DNA of 64,000 nt from positions 1,361,203 through 1,425,202 of the forward strand of contig NW_008705570.1 in assembly GCF_000186865.1 (NCBI RefSeq), read 5' to 3'. The notes under the pieces are model-generated. The model was given only the letters and a program-made list of their open reading frames with translations. It ran no database searches and was not told the origin of the DNA. How positions within the stretch are numbered: the stretch's first letter is position 1; every line of letters starts with the position of its first letter. Positions 20,197 to 29,307 of this stretch are shown piece after piece. Position numbers and translations under genes: made by a program. Origin of the DNA: Aureococcus anophagefferens (lineage: Eukaryota > Sar > Pelagophyceae > Pelagomonadales > Pelagomonadaceae).

Positions 20197-22983
20197 ATGG
20201 CATCTCGCTTGGCGTCGAGCCGCGCGCTGCCAGCGCTTCGCGCGCCGCCAGCGCTGCGCGCGCTGCGAACGCGACGGCTCACAACGCTTCCGAGCCAGGC
20301 GCGCGTCGTCGTCGTCGGCGGCGGCATCATCGGGACGTCGACGGCCTACCACCTCGCCAAGCGCGGCTGGGAGGACGTCGTGCTCCTCGAGCGCGACCGC
20401 CTGACGAGCGGCACGACGTGGCACGCCGCGGGGCTGATGGTCACGTTCGGCAGCCTGAGCGCCACGTCCACGGAGTGGCGCAAGTACTCCAAGCGGCTCT
20501 ACGCGGAAACGCTCGAAGCGGAGACGGGACTGGCGACGGGCTTCAAGGGCTGCGGCTTCATCGAGCTCGCGACGGACGGCGACCGCCTCGAGGAGTACCG
20601 GCGCGTCGCGGCCTTCAACCGCAAGGAGGGCGTCGACGTCCAGGAGATCTCCGCGGCGGAGGTCGAGCGCCTGTTTCCGCTCTGCCGCGTCGACGACGTT
20701 TTAGCGGGCTTCTACGTCGCCGACGACGGCCGCGTGAACCCCGTCGACGCCACGGCGGCGCTCGCCAAGGGCTTCAAAAACATGGGCGGCACGGTCGTCG
20801 AGGGCGTCGCCGCCGAGGATTTAATTACCGAAGGACGCCGCGTCGCGGGCGTGGCGACGACGTGCGGCCACACCATCAAAGCGGACTACGTCGTCAACTG
20901 CGGCGGCATGTGGGCGCGCCAGTTCGCCGAGAGGCACGGCGTCTGCGTGCCGAACCAGGCCGCGGAGCACTACTACCTCGTCACGGAACCCATGGCCGAC
21001 GTCGACCCGGACTGGCCCGTCGTCGAGGACCCGAGTTCGCACACGTACATCCGGCCCGAGGGCGGCGGTTTGATGGTCGGCCTGTTCGAGCCCGAGGCGG
21101 CGGCGTGGAACGTCGGGCACATCCCGCCGGACTTTAGCTTCGGCGAGATCGAGCCGGACTGGGACCGCATGGCGCCGTTTTTGGAGACGGCGTGCGGTCG
21201 CGTGCCCGCGGCCGGCGCCGCGGGCGTGCGCACCTTCTTCTGCGGGCCCGAGTCGTTTGCTCCCGATCTCGCGCCCTTGATCGGCGAGACGCCGGAGCTC
21301 TCGGGCTACTTTGTGGCCGCGGGCATGAACAGCATCGGCATCCTGACGGGGCCCGGCGTCGGGCGGACCGTCGCGAACTGGGTCGTCGACGGCGTCCCGG
21401 ACACGGACGTCTGCGGCGTGCACGTCGACCGCACGAAGGACTTCCAGCGCGCGCCGCTCTACCGCGCGCGGCGCGTCGAGGAGGCGCTCGGCGACGTCTA
21501 CAAGTGCCACTACCCGTTCAAAGCGCCGAAATCCGCGCGCGGCGCGCTCCGCCTGCCGCTCCACGAGAGGCACGTCGCCGCCGGCGCGACGTTCCGCGCC
21601 GTGTCGGGCTTCGAGGCGCCGGACTGGTTCGGCGCGCCGGACGCGTCGGACCTGGGCTGGGGCGAGCCCGCGTTCTTCGAAGCCTGGGCCGCGGAGCACG
21701 CGGCGGTCCGCGAGCGCGCGGGCCTCGTCGACATGTCCTTCATGTCCAAGTTCGCCGTGGCGGGGAGGGACGCGGAGCGGGTGCTGCAGCGCCTGAGCAC
21801 GGCGGACGTGTCCGCGGGCATCACCTACACGCAGTGGCTCCGCGACTCGACCGGCACTTTAGAAGCCGACCTCACGGTCACGCGGCTCCCGGCCCGCTGG
21901 GCCGACGCGACGGGCCTGGCGCCGCGCTTCGGGGACGCGGATGCGGCGGACCCGTTCCTCGTCGTCGCCACGGACACGGCGCACCGCCACGTTGAGGCGC
22001 TGCTCCGCCGGGAGATCGGCGGCGACGAAGTCGTCGCCTACAGGGCAGGACAAGGGTGATTCAACGTCGCTTCAACGTGAGTGTTCCGCGCGCGCGCGTT
22101 CTAGGAAAAAGCATCCACGCTTCGAGACCGTTCCGAGAGATGATCGCTCGTCCAAAAATCAGCCGAAACGAGTGGAAAACGGCCGAGAGAGGAGCCTTTG
22201 AAGTTGGGAATTTCGCACTCTTGTCCTGCCCAGGTCGCCTTCGCGGACGTCACGGGCGGCCTCGCGCAGCTCGCGCTCCAGGGGCCGCGGTCGCGGGACA
22301 TCCTGCGGGCGGCCGTCTCCGGCGCGGACGACGGCGACGTCGTCGCCGGCCTGCCGTTCCGCGGCGTCGCGACGGTCACGGTCGGCTACTGCCCGCAGGT
22401 GCTGATCGCGCGCATCACCTACGTCGGCGAGCTCGGCTTCGAACTCTTCGTCCCCGCGGAGCACGCCGTCGACGTCTACGACGTGCTGACGGCGGCGGGC
22501 GCCGACTTTGGCCTCGCGCCCGCGGGGCTCAAGGCGCTCTCGGGGCTGCGATTGGAGAAGGGCTACCGCGACTTCGGCCACGACGTCGACAACTGCGACA
22601 CGCCCTACGACGTCGGGCTGGGCTTCACCTGCGACTTCTCCAAGGAGTTCAACGGCAGGGCCAAGTGCCTGGAGCACAAGGCCGCGCCGCGGCGCCGGCG
22701 GCTCGTGTCCGTCGCGCTCGACGACCCGGCGGCCTTCGCGCACCACGGCGAGGTCGTCTACCGCGACGGCGTCGTCGTCGGCGACGTGCGCGCGGCGTCC
22801 TACGGCCACGCCGTCGGCGGCGCCGTCGGGCTGGCCATGGTCGCGCCCGGCGGCGGCGCGGCCGCGACGAAGAAGTGGATCGACGGCGGCGACTGGGCCG
22901 TCGACGTCGCGGGGACGATGGTCCCGGCGCGGGCGACCCTCGGGCCGCTCTACGACCCCAAGGGGCTGAAGATTAAGGGGTGA
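20197..22983 (+). CDS. Mitochondrial dimethylglycine/sarcosine dehydrogenase family protein, split by introner 3
   Basis: Exons 20197-22032 and 22234-22983 give 861 residues, close to the roughly 860-920 of animal DMGDH and SARDH. The start MASRLASSRALPALRAPPA is Arg/Ala-rich and suits mitochondrial import. VVVVGGGIIGTSTAYHLAKRG is the FAD-binding motif; the His in TSGTTWHAAGLM matches the residue that binds FAD covalently in this family. The second half is a glycine-cleavage T-protein-like folate domain: VTGGLAQLALQGPRSRDIL appears only after joining ...GGDEV|VAFADV..., and YVGELGFELFVPAEHA follows. It would demethylate dimethylglycine or sarcosine, passing the one-carbon unit to tetrahydrofolate; which substrate cannot be told. 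Confidence 0.88.
22041..22233 (-). mobile_element. Introner element 3 (family 1), reverse orientation
   Basis: 193 bp, inserted opposite to elements 1, 2 and 5 relative to its gene. Target copies are GTCGCCTA (22033-22040) and GTCGCCTT (22234-22241), 7 of 8 matching. Gene-sense ends are CAGGGCAGGACAAGGGTG and CACTCTTGTCCTGCCCAG. Host intron 22033-22233, GT to CAG. Confidence 0.93.
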
Positions 22984-23205
22984 GGTTTTGCATATTGGAG
23001 TGCGAGGCCGTAGGTGCCTACACCGTCGGCGGCAATGCTGCCGGCCTCGTGCTCGACGTCGACCTCGGCGTCTCGCAGCACTCGAACTCGACCTTGACAA
23101 AGCTGTGGCAAATCGTGTTGGCGCGAGTTTTCGCTAGCCCGCAGCAGCGCGCGGCACTCACTCACGCGCCACCCGCCGGCGCGCAGCAGCACTTAGCGCA
23201 CGACC
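22984..23205. other. Spacer with possible gene relic
   Basis: 222 bp between the dehydrogenase stop and the carrier start. The plus frame at 22995-23070 can be read as AVGAYTVGGNAAGLVLDVD, reminiscent of the start of PhzF-family proteins (a GNPA-type motif), but no continuing domain follows. It also carries promoter motif copy 3. Otherwise nothing is seen. Confidence 0.3.
23102..23113 (-). promoter_or_regulatory. Candidate promoter motif, copy 3 (ATTTGCCACAGC)
   Basis: The minus strand is identical over 12 bases to 20170-20181. It lies about 92 bp before the mitochondrial carrier ATG. Low confidence because only three sites are known here. Confidence 0.3.
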
Positions 23206-24098
23206 ATGGGCGGCGGCGCAGATCTTGCGAAGCTGAACGGCGCGCAGAACTGCGGCCTGGGCATGGTCGCCGGCTGCTGCTGCAAGGCCATCAACTACCC
23301 GCTGCTGTCCTGGAAGAACAGCGTGCAGCAGGGCCTCGGCGTGTCCCTCAACCCGGCCGTGGTCTATCGGGGCCTGCCCATGGCCATGCTGAACCTCGGC
23401 GGCACGACGGCCGTGCAGTTCGGTTCGACGCGGCGTCCCGCGGCGATGTTCGAGAGACCGGGAAAACGACGAACCGTCGTCACCGAAGAATTTTGTTAGG
23501 CACGACGGGCTTCTTCCAGCGCGCGCTCGGCTCCGTCGCGAGCAAGGACGACGCGGAGATGGGCGGCGCGTTCCTCGGCGGCCTGGCCTCCGGCGTGCCC
23601 TGCTCCGTCTGGGAGCTGACGATGATCCAGCAGCAGCGCTTCGGCGGGTCCATCCTCGGCACGCCGACGGGCATCCTGCGCAACTTCGGGGGCGCGGGCC
23701 TCCTCCGGGGTCTGACGATGACGCTCGGCCGCGAGTCGCTCTTCACCATGGCCATGCTCGGCGTCACGCCCCAGATCCAGCGCAAGCTCGTCGACAGCTC
23801 GGGCATGGACAAGCAGGTCGCGCTCGCGGCCGGCGCGCTGACGGGCGCGTTCTTCTCCGCGACGGTCACGCACCCCATGGACACGATCAAGACGTGCCTC
23901 CAGGGCGACCTGGAGCGGACCAAGTACGGCGGCGTCCTCGACACGGGCAAGAGCCTCGCCGCGGAGTACGGCGTCGTCCAGGGCCTCTTCAAGGGGCTCT
24001 CCTTCCGCATCAGCCTCATCGCGACGACCTTCTTCCTCATCAACAACTTCAAGCAGGCCATCGGGCCCGTCCTCTACCCGGACGTCCTCGGCGCGTAG
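23206..24098 (+). CDS. Mitochondrial carrier (SLC25) family protein
   Basis: Exons 23206-23422 and 23500-24098 give 271 residues, slightly short of the usual 300. The join reads ...GGTTAVQFG|TTGFFQRALG.... Three roughly 90-residue hydrophobic modules are visible; the third has the carrier signature in THPMDTIKTCLQGD (P-x-D-x-[ILV]-K). The first two copies are degenerate (NYPLLSWKNSVQ and PCSVWELTMIQQQ), so substrate and direction cannot be read. Expected in the mitochondrial inner membrane or another organelle envelope. The intron 23423-23499 is GT-AG and carries the shared GCGTCC block. Confidence 0.82.
23423..23499 (+). other. Short intron, 77 nt (GT-AG)
   Basis: Required to join two frames of the carrier gene (phase 1). 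Begins GTTCGACGCGGCGTCCC; GCGTCC starts at intron base 11. Ends TTTTGTTAG. Confidence 0.8.
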
Positions 24099-24129
24099 GC
24101 CGCGCGTGCACATAACATGGAAGATTGCA

Positions 24130-24681
24130 TCATCGCCGCGCGACGAACGCGCCGACGCGCTTGCGCTTGCCCGCGCCGCGCGCGCCGATCTCCGCGTCGC
24201 CCGTGTACACAGTCCCGCGCAGCGACCCGTCGTCGTCGAGCGCGCCGTCGAAGATGAGCACGTCGTCGTAGACCGTCGCGAGGTCGAGCGTCCAGGACAC
24301 GGAGACGACGTCGTTCTTGTTCGCGTACTTCCACGCGCTCGCCGACTCGCCGAGGAGCACGTCCTGGCAGATGGACGCGCAGGTCCGCCCGCGGAGGCGC
24401 GCGTCGCCGTTCGCAGCGAAGTCGAGCGCGCCGGAGAACTTTGCGCCGTCGGCCGTCGCGTCGAGCGTCCACGCGCCGATGAAGGACGCCGCGCCGCTGA
24501 GCGGCGCGAAGCGGCCCAGCTTCGGGACCTCGGCGGCGGCCGGGAGCGGGAGCAGCAGCGGCAGCGGCGCGGCGAGCAGTCGGCGGCGAGTGGTGCTGCC
24601 AGCGTTGCGCAGCGCGGCGACGCTCGTGAGACTCAAGAGCAACACAGCGGCGCGCGCGGCGTCGGTGCAACACAGACACAT
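24130..24681 (-). CDS. Probable plastid (thylakoid-lumen) protein of unknown function
   Basis: A 183-residue protein from ATG (MCLCCTDAARAAVLLL); longer starts lack support. A hydrophobic signal at about 9-23 is followed by a short basic stretch and then TTRRRLLAAPLPLLLPLPAAAEV, which reads as a twin-arginine thylakoid signal with an A-x-A cleavage site. This tripartite presequence suits import through the secondary-plastid membranes to the lumen. The mature part, about 125 residues (FIGAWTLDATADGAKFSGALDF...SICQDVLLGESASAWKY), looks beta-rich with two cysteines and no family I recognise. Divergent from the next gene across 98 bp. Confidence 0.65.
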   Translation of the reverse strand: MCLCCTDAARAAVLLLSLTSVAALRNAGSTTRRRLLAAPLPLLLPLPAAAEVPKLGRFAPLSGAASFIGAWTLDATADGAKFSGALDFAANGDARLRGRTCASICQDVLLGESASAWKYANKNDVVSVSWTLDLATVYDDVLIFDGALDDDGSLRGTVYTGDAEIGARGAGKRKRVGAFVARR

Positions 24682-24779
24682 TGAAGCTTCAGCATCCGAA
24701 CAAAGCGAGGGCAGCCCGCCTGCAAACTGCCGACGCCGCTCGCGCCGACTTGGCACTGCGCTCGTCGCGGCGTCGCACC

Positions 24780-26273
24780 ATGGTCATCATCTCGCCGCGC
24801 AAGTCGAAGGACGCCATCGGCCCCTGGCCGACGGAGAAGGCCCGGGAGATCGATTCCTGGCTCAAGAACAAGTGCCCGCAGCGCCTCTTCGGCGGCCAGG
24901 CCGCCGTCGAGGGCATGGTCAGCGTGCTCCACGCCTGCCTCGCGCGGGGCGACGCGGCGACGAAGCACGAGGAGATGGCCCTCTGCTGGGCGCACGTCGC
25001 CCTGGAGCTCAAGGCGTCGACGGCGTCCGCGGGCGACTTCCACAAGATGTGGGTGGAGAAGGTCCTCGCCGGCACCGCGGGCGAACTCAAGACGTCCGCG
25101 CACGCCGCGGCCCAGGCCGGCGGCGCGCCCCCGGAGACGCGCGACGCGGCCACGGAGATGCTCTCGCCCGCCGAGGCCTACGCCCTCGACACGCTGCGGG
25201 AGGCGAGCGAGCAGGGCAGCCCGCTCGCCGCGCCGCCGCAGCTCAAGCTCCCGCAGCTCGACCTCGCCAAGGCCGACGGCGGCGGCCCCCGGAGCCGCAC
25301 GGAGCGCGAGGGCCGGCGGAGCGCGAAGCCGACGCTCTCCGCGCGGCGCACCCAGTCCGCGCGGGGCAGCGGCCTCGACTCCGCGCGGAGTCAGTTCGGC
25401 GACGACGAGCCGCCGCCCCAGGACAAGGCCGGCCGCAAGAAGCGGCCCGGTCGCCAGCTGAGCCGCATGTCCATGCTCGAGCGCCAGGCCCACTGCGCGG
25501 AGAAGAAGCGGGAGAAGCTCGACGCGCAGCGCGCCGAGAAGGAGCAGCGCGAGGCCGACGAGCTGTCCTTCGCGCCGAAGCTCCACCGCCGCATCTCCGC
25601 GCCGCCGCCGCCGCGGCGCGAGGCGTCGAAGCAGGACGTGCTCAAGGAGAAGAACGGCGAGCCCAAGAAGAAGCGGCCCGCGGCCCTGCGCAAGAAGCGG
25701 TCGTCGAAGAGCAACGCCGCGAGCGCGCCGTCGCGCGAGCCGTCGCCGGCGGCGGGCGAGGACGCCAAGCCCCGGCTCTCGCCGCGCACGGGCCTCGCGC
25801 GCCGCCGCCGGAGCTCGGCGCCGCCGCCGGACGAGAACGCGGCGCCCGCCGAGGCGGCGCGCGCCGACGAGCCCGCGCGCGCCGGCGAGCCCGCCGCGGA
25901 GCCGTCGCCGGAGAAGCCGCCGTCGCCGGAGGAGCCCGCGCCGGCGCCGTCGCCGGAAAAGCCCGCGACGCCGCCGCAGCCGACGTGCGAGTTCGACCGC
26001 GTCGACGACGGGCGCGCCTACGTGCGCCTGCGCAAGCCCGGCGACATCGACCCGCGGAACATCTTCCGCAAGCGCGCGGGCAAGCTGGGGCACGACGGCG
26101 CGACGCTGTCCGTCGGCCGCGACGACAAGGGCAGGGAGCACGTGCTCCAGGTCATCCTCGACGCGGACCGCTACACGCCCGAGCAGGCGCACGCCTACCT
26201 CCTCCAGCACCACCACGCCGACTACCTCGCGAAGCGCGAGCGCGGCGGCGACTGCGCCGTCGCCGGCGCGTAG
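24780..26273 (+). CDS. Disordered, highly charged protein of unknown function
   Basis: A 497-residue protein from ATG (MVIISPRKSKDA); upstream codons in frame start only from TTG. The first 110 residues form a helical, probably globular unit (EIDSWLKNKCPQRLFGG...MWVEKVLAG). A long disordered middle is rich in Pro, Arg, Lys and Ser, with a basic coiled-coil patch (RQAHCAEKKREKLDAQRAEK). The last 100 residues (FDRVDDGRAYVRLRKPGDIDPRN...EQAHAYLLQHHHADYLAKRER) look folded again. No family recognised; a scaffold or cytoskeletal role is possible. Confidence 0.65.
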   Translation: MVIISPRKSKDAIGPWPTEKAREIDSWLKNKCPQRLFGGQAAVEGMVSVLHACLARGDAATKHEEMALCWAHVALELKASTASAGDFHKMWVEKVLAGTAGELKTSAHAAAQAGGAPPETRDAATEMLSPAEAYALDTLREASEQGSPLAAPPQLKLPQLDLAKADGGGPRSRTEREGRRSAKPTLSARRTQSARGSGLDSARSQFGDDEPPPQDKAGRKKRPGRQLSRMSMLERQAHCAEKKREKLDAQRAEKEQREADELSFAPKLHRRISAPPPPRREASKQDVLKEKNGEPKKKRPAALRKKRSSKSNAASAPSREPSPAAGEDAKPRLSPRTGLARRRRSSAPPPDENAAPAEAARADEPARAGEPAAEPSPEKPPSPEEPAPAPSPEKPATPPQPTCEFDRVDDGRAYVRLRKPGDIDPRNIFRKRAGKLGHDGATLSVGRDDKGREHVLQVILDADRYTPEQAHAYLLQHHHADYLAKRERGGDCAVAGA

Positions 26274-26289
26274 GGAACCCCGCGCGTAC

Positions 26290-28284
26290 TTACCGCTCGT
26301 CGCCCGGCGCGTAGAGCCAGCGGCGGCCGCCCTTCCGGCCCTTGGAGGCGGCGTGGACCTTGCGGCTCGGCGCGCCCGTCGTCGACGTGAGGAAGTCCGT
26401 GAAGTCGAGGCCGTAGATGGCCGAGTCGCAGTGGGCCCAGTCGAAGTCCGCGTAGATGAAGGGCACGACCGGCGACGCCGGGTCGAGCAGGTCGTACATC
26501 TCCTCGTTCGTGTAGAGCGTCTGCATCGTCGGGTCGCCGCCCTCGTCGCCGTCGCGGAGCGAGAACGCGAACGGGATCACGGAGCTCTTCTGGTGGCCCG
26601 TGCAGTTCGTCACGGCCGCGGACCCCGTGCCCGGCCAGGACTCGGACTCGAAGGTGTCGGAGATCTTCTTGTAGATGAAGAGGCGCTCCATGGTCGGGTG
26701 GATGGGCCAGAAGGACGGGTCCATGGGGCTCCCGGACTCGAGCTGGTCGCCGTCGGCGCCGATGCCGCCGTCGCAGACCGCGTCGATGACGTAGCGCTTC
26801 ACCTTGGACGTGAGCCACGCGTAGGACTCGACCTCCTCGTACCAGGAGAACATGACGCCCCAGTGGGCCTCGACGTCCTTGTGGGACGTGCACGCCGCGT
26901 GGCACTCCGCGAAGGGCGTCTCCGCGGAGCAGTACTGGGGCATCTCGAGGTCGCCGGACCGGTACATGTCCTTGAGCGTGACGAAGAGGCTGCCCCGCAG
27001 GTAGGCCATGAACGTCTCGTACTCCTCGTACTGCGCCTCGCAGTCGCCCCGGCAGGGGACCTCCGCGCGGAGGTACGCCTCGACGCCCGCGGCCGTGTCG
27101 TTGCAGTGGAACGTGCCGCCGATGACCTCGTGGACCGTGCCGTGGGGGTCGTAGGGGAGCAACCACGCGAAGTCGTACCACGTCTCCGACGTGAGCAAAA
27201 AGTAGTGCTCGACGCACGACGGCAGCGCGGTCCCGGAGTAGCCGCACATGTCGGGCACGCGCGTGAGGTAGGGCTGCGGGTTGTTGTTCCAGGGCGCGCG
27301 CAGGTAGCCGTAGGAGTTGTGCGTCGCCGTCCACTGGTTCGCCGCGACGGCGATGTTCGCCCACCGGCCCTCGTCGATCGTCAGCGTGTCGCGGTTGACG
27401 CCCCCGAGCCAGGACGCGTCGAAGATCGGCGACCGCCACACGCTCGACAGGTTCCCGCTGTCGAGGAGCCACTTGTCGATCGTGAAGTCCCAGTACGGCA
27501 ACGACACGCGCGCGTCGACCGCCTGCATGGCCTGCTCGAACATGAGGGACAGGCCGCTGTGCATCGTCAAAAAGCCGAGGCCGTCGTGCATGTGGTCGCA
27601 GGTCACGTCCGACGACAGGGTCACGTGGTATTTCGATAAGTCGTTGATGTCGAGGTACGCGGGCCCGTAGAGCCGCGAGCCGGCCTCCGTCGACGTGTTC
27701 CAGAGCGTCTGCATGGCGTCGAGCCAAGCGTGGCGGTCGCCGTCCGTGAGCTGGCGGATCTCGCGGCGGATGTACTTGACGATGACCGTGCCGGCGTAGG
27801 CGACGGACGTGCCGTTCTCGTCGGCCGCGGTGAGAGAGATCGCGTACGTGCGTAACGCGAAGAACTTCTTGAGCACGGCGGCGCCCGACGCCGTCGACCC
27901 GTCGTCGAAGGCCCAGGTCACGTTGGTCGCGTTGCCCGCCGCGGCCCAGACGGCGACGAGCTCCTGCCACTTGTGGGGCTCGGCGATCGCGTCGTACGAC
28001 GACGCCCAGGAATAGAGCGTCCCGGGCTCGCCGTAGGCGTCGACGTAGGCGTTGCGCACGCGGAAGGACAGGGGCGTGCCGGCGGCCACCGCGGCGGCTT
28101 TGTGGGACCGCGTCGCGCGCAGCGTCGAGGCGCCGGCGTCGGGCTTGAGCCAGGCGTAGCTGAGGACGACGAAGAACGCGACGACGAAGGACGACGCGCC
28201 GGCGAGGATGCGCGACCGCGACTTCCTCTCCGCCGCGTCTTCGATCTCGTCGTACGCCTTCGATCGACAGGGGCGCCGCGGCAT
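26290..28284 (-). CDS. Membrane-anchored tyrosinase/type-3 copper protein with PKD-like domain
   Basis: A 664-residue protein from ATG at 28284 (MPRRPCRS). A signal anchor (ILAGASSFVVAFFVVLSYAW) precedes a PKD-like beta domain (VTWAFDDGSTASGAA...RTYAISLTAADENGTS). The tyrosinase core follows: DHMHDGLGFLTMHSGLSLMFE provides copper-A histidines and VSLPYWDFTID is a family hallmark. HGTVHEVIGG and MDPSFWPIHPTMERLF provide copper-B histidines in the usual D-P-x-F-W-x-x-H form. It would oxidise phenols to quinones in the secretory path or outside. Several N-glycosylation sequons (NTS, NLS, NGT) agree with a lumenal location. No intron. Confidence 0.85.
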   Translation of the reverse strand: MPRRPCRSKAYDEIEDAAERKSRSRILAGASSFVVAFFVVLSYAWLKPDAGASTLRATRSHKAAAVAAGTPLSFRVRNAYVDAYGEPGTLYSWASSYDAIAEPHKWQELVAVWAAAGNATNVTWAFDDGSTASGAAVLKKFFALRTYAISLTAADENGTSVAYAGTVIVKYIRREIRQLTDGDRHAWLDAMQTLWNTSTEAGSRLYGPAYLDINDLSKYHVTLSSDVTCDHMHDGLGFLTMHSGLSLMFEQAMQAVDARVSLPYWDFTIDKWLLDSGNLSSVWRSPIFDASWLGGVNRDTLTIDEGRWANIAVAANQWTATHNSYGYLRAPWNNNPQPYLTRVPDMCGYSGTALPSCVEHYFLLTSETWYDFAWLLPYDPHGTVHEVIGGTFHCNDTAAGVEAYLRAEVPCRGDCEAQYEEYETFMAYLRGSLFVTLKDMYRSGDLEMPQYCSAETPFAECHAACTSHKDVEAHWGVMFSWYEEVESYAWLTSKVKRYVIDAVCDGGIGADGDQLESGSPMDPSFWPIHPTMERLFIYKKISDTFESESWPGTGSAAVTNCTGHQKSSVIPFAFSLRDGDEGGDPTMQTLYTNEEMYDLLDPASPVVPFIYADFDWAHCDSAIYGLDFTDFLTSTTGAPSRKVHAASKGRKGGRRWLYAPGDER

Positions 28285-28467
28285 GGTCCCGGGCTGCCCT
28301 AGGCTTCCATCGTCCCCCAATCAAGGGATCAAGGGATCGGGAAACCATGTTGAACCTCGGCGAGCCGGACGAAGTGCTGGACGATTGCCGATTTGCCGGA
28401 CGGGCTCCGAGACTTCGAGACGGGACCTTACGCGGCGGGACGCGCGCCCGCCCGACCCCGCGCGCGC

Positions 28468-29001
28468 CTACTTGCCGCGGGGCGGCGGCGCCGACGAGCC
28501 GCCGGCCTTCTCGATGCAGCCGTCGCCGTCCATGTACTCGTACTTGTTCTCGAGGAGCTTGTTCCGGTAGCCTTCGAGGTAGTCCGTGATGCTCCGCTCG
28601 ACCTCGTCGCCGCGGCCGTCGGCGAGGTCCCACTCGTAGACGGCCTCGTTCTTGCAGTTGACGACGAGCATGTTGTCGTCGACGTCGCGCGCGAACGGGA
28701 AGTACGGCTCGTCGATCTCCCCGAGGAGCTTGCCGCAGGCCTGGAGGGCGATGAGCTCCTTGTCCTCGAACCAGATGCCGTCCCTGGCGCTCAGGTAGAG
28801 CTCCTCGAGGGCCAGGGGCAGCGCTCGCCGCTTCGCCATGCGGTCGACGTCGTCCTGGGGCGTGCCCACGGCGTCGAGGTCCGCGTGCTTCCGGAACCAC
28901 TCGACGATGTCCTTGGAGCACTGCCGCACCTCCGCCGGCGACATCTCGCCGCGGCGCTTGTTCCCCTCCTCCGCGACCTCGATCTTCCCCGACGGCGGCA
29001 T
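28468..29001 (-). CDS. SMI1/KNR4 (SUKH)-like domain protein
   Basis: A 177-residue single-domain protein. ALPLALEELYLSARDGIW, PYFPFARDVDDNMLVVN, AVYEWDL and SITDYLEGYRNKL follow the SMI1/KNR4 pattern: Leu-Pro before helix 1, a D-G-x-W turn, F-A-D-x-x-G/D-N strands and an S-x-x-D-Y-L helix. In yeast this family links cell-wall synthesis to signalling, and in bacteria it serves as immunity proteins; the role here is unknown. Cytosolic, no signal peptide. Divergent from the small membrane protein gene across 153 bp. Confidence 0.65.
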   Translation of the reverse strand: MPPSGKIEVAEEGNKRRGEMSPAEVRQCSKDIVEWFRKHADLDAVGTPQDDVDRMAKRRALPLALEELYLSARDGIWFEDKELIALQACGKLLGEIDEPYFPFARDVDDNMLVVNCKNEAVYEWDLADGRGDEVERSITDYLEGYRNKLLENKYEYMDGDGCIEKAGGSSAPPPRGK

Positions 29002-29154
29002 CGTGCGCTGCCTCGCGGACGGCGGATAGCTGCCCCGAGGTTCGAATGCCGCACGATGCACTTTATAGGCTGTGCTCCAGTTGACTCTGGAGCAGCGAAG
29101 GACGCATTGCCGACGCTTCGCCGCCCATCTTACTGCGCGCGCTCGACGCATTCC

Positions 29155-29307
29155 ATGAAGCCCATCCACGGCATCCCGACGTCCGTCATCGTCGTCGTGT
29201 CCGCGCTCGTGCTGTTGCACGCCGCCGCGTTGGCCTGGTGGCTCAAGAAGGCCGTCGAGAAGCCCCAGAAGGGCTGGGGCACGCTCGAGGGCAAGAAGAA
29301 GACCTAG
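29155..29307 (+). CDS. 50-residue single-pass membrane peptide, abutting the next gene
   Basis: MKPIHGIPTSVIVVVSALVL begins a peptide with one hydrophobic helix (about residues 9-31) and a basic tail (KKAVEKPQKGWGTLEGKKKT). Its TAG stop is followed at once by the ATG of the dioxygenase gene, with no spacer. Good membrane-peptide composition and its own ATG argue for a real protein. It could instead be a regulatory upstream ORF on the same transcript. No family recognised. Confidence 0.5.
   Translation: MKPIHGIPTSVIVVVSALVLLHAAALAWWLKKAVEKPQKGWGTLEGKKKT

Noticed and set aside
22990..23080. A PhzF-family gene in the spacer before the carrier
   Set aside because: Only one weak motif is seen and no domain follows; noted as a possible relic only.
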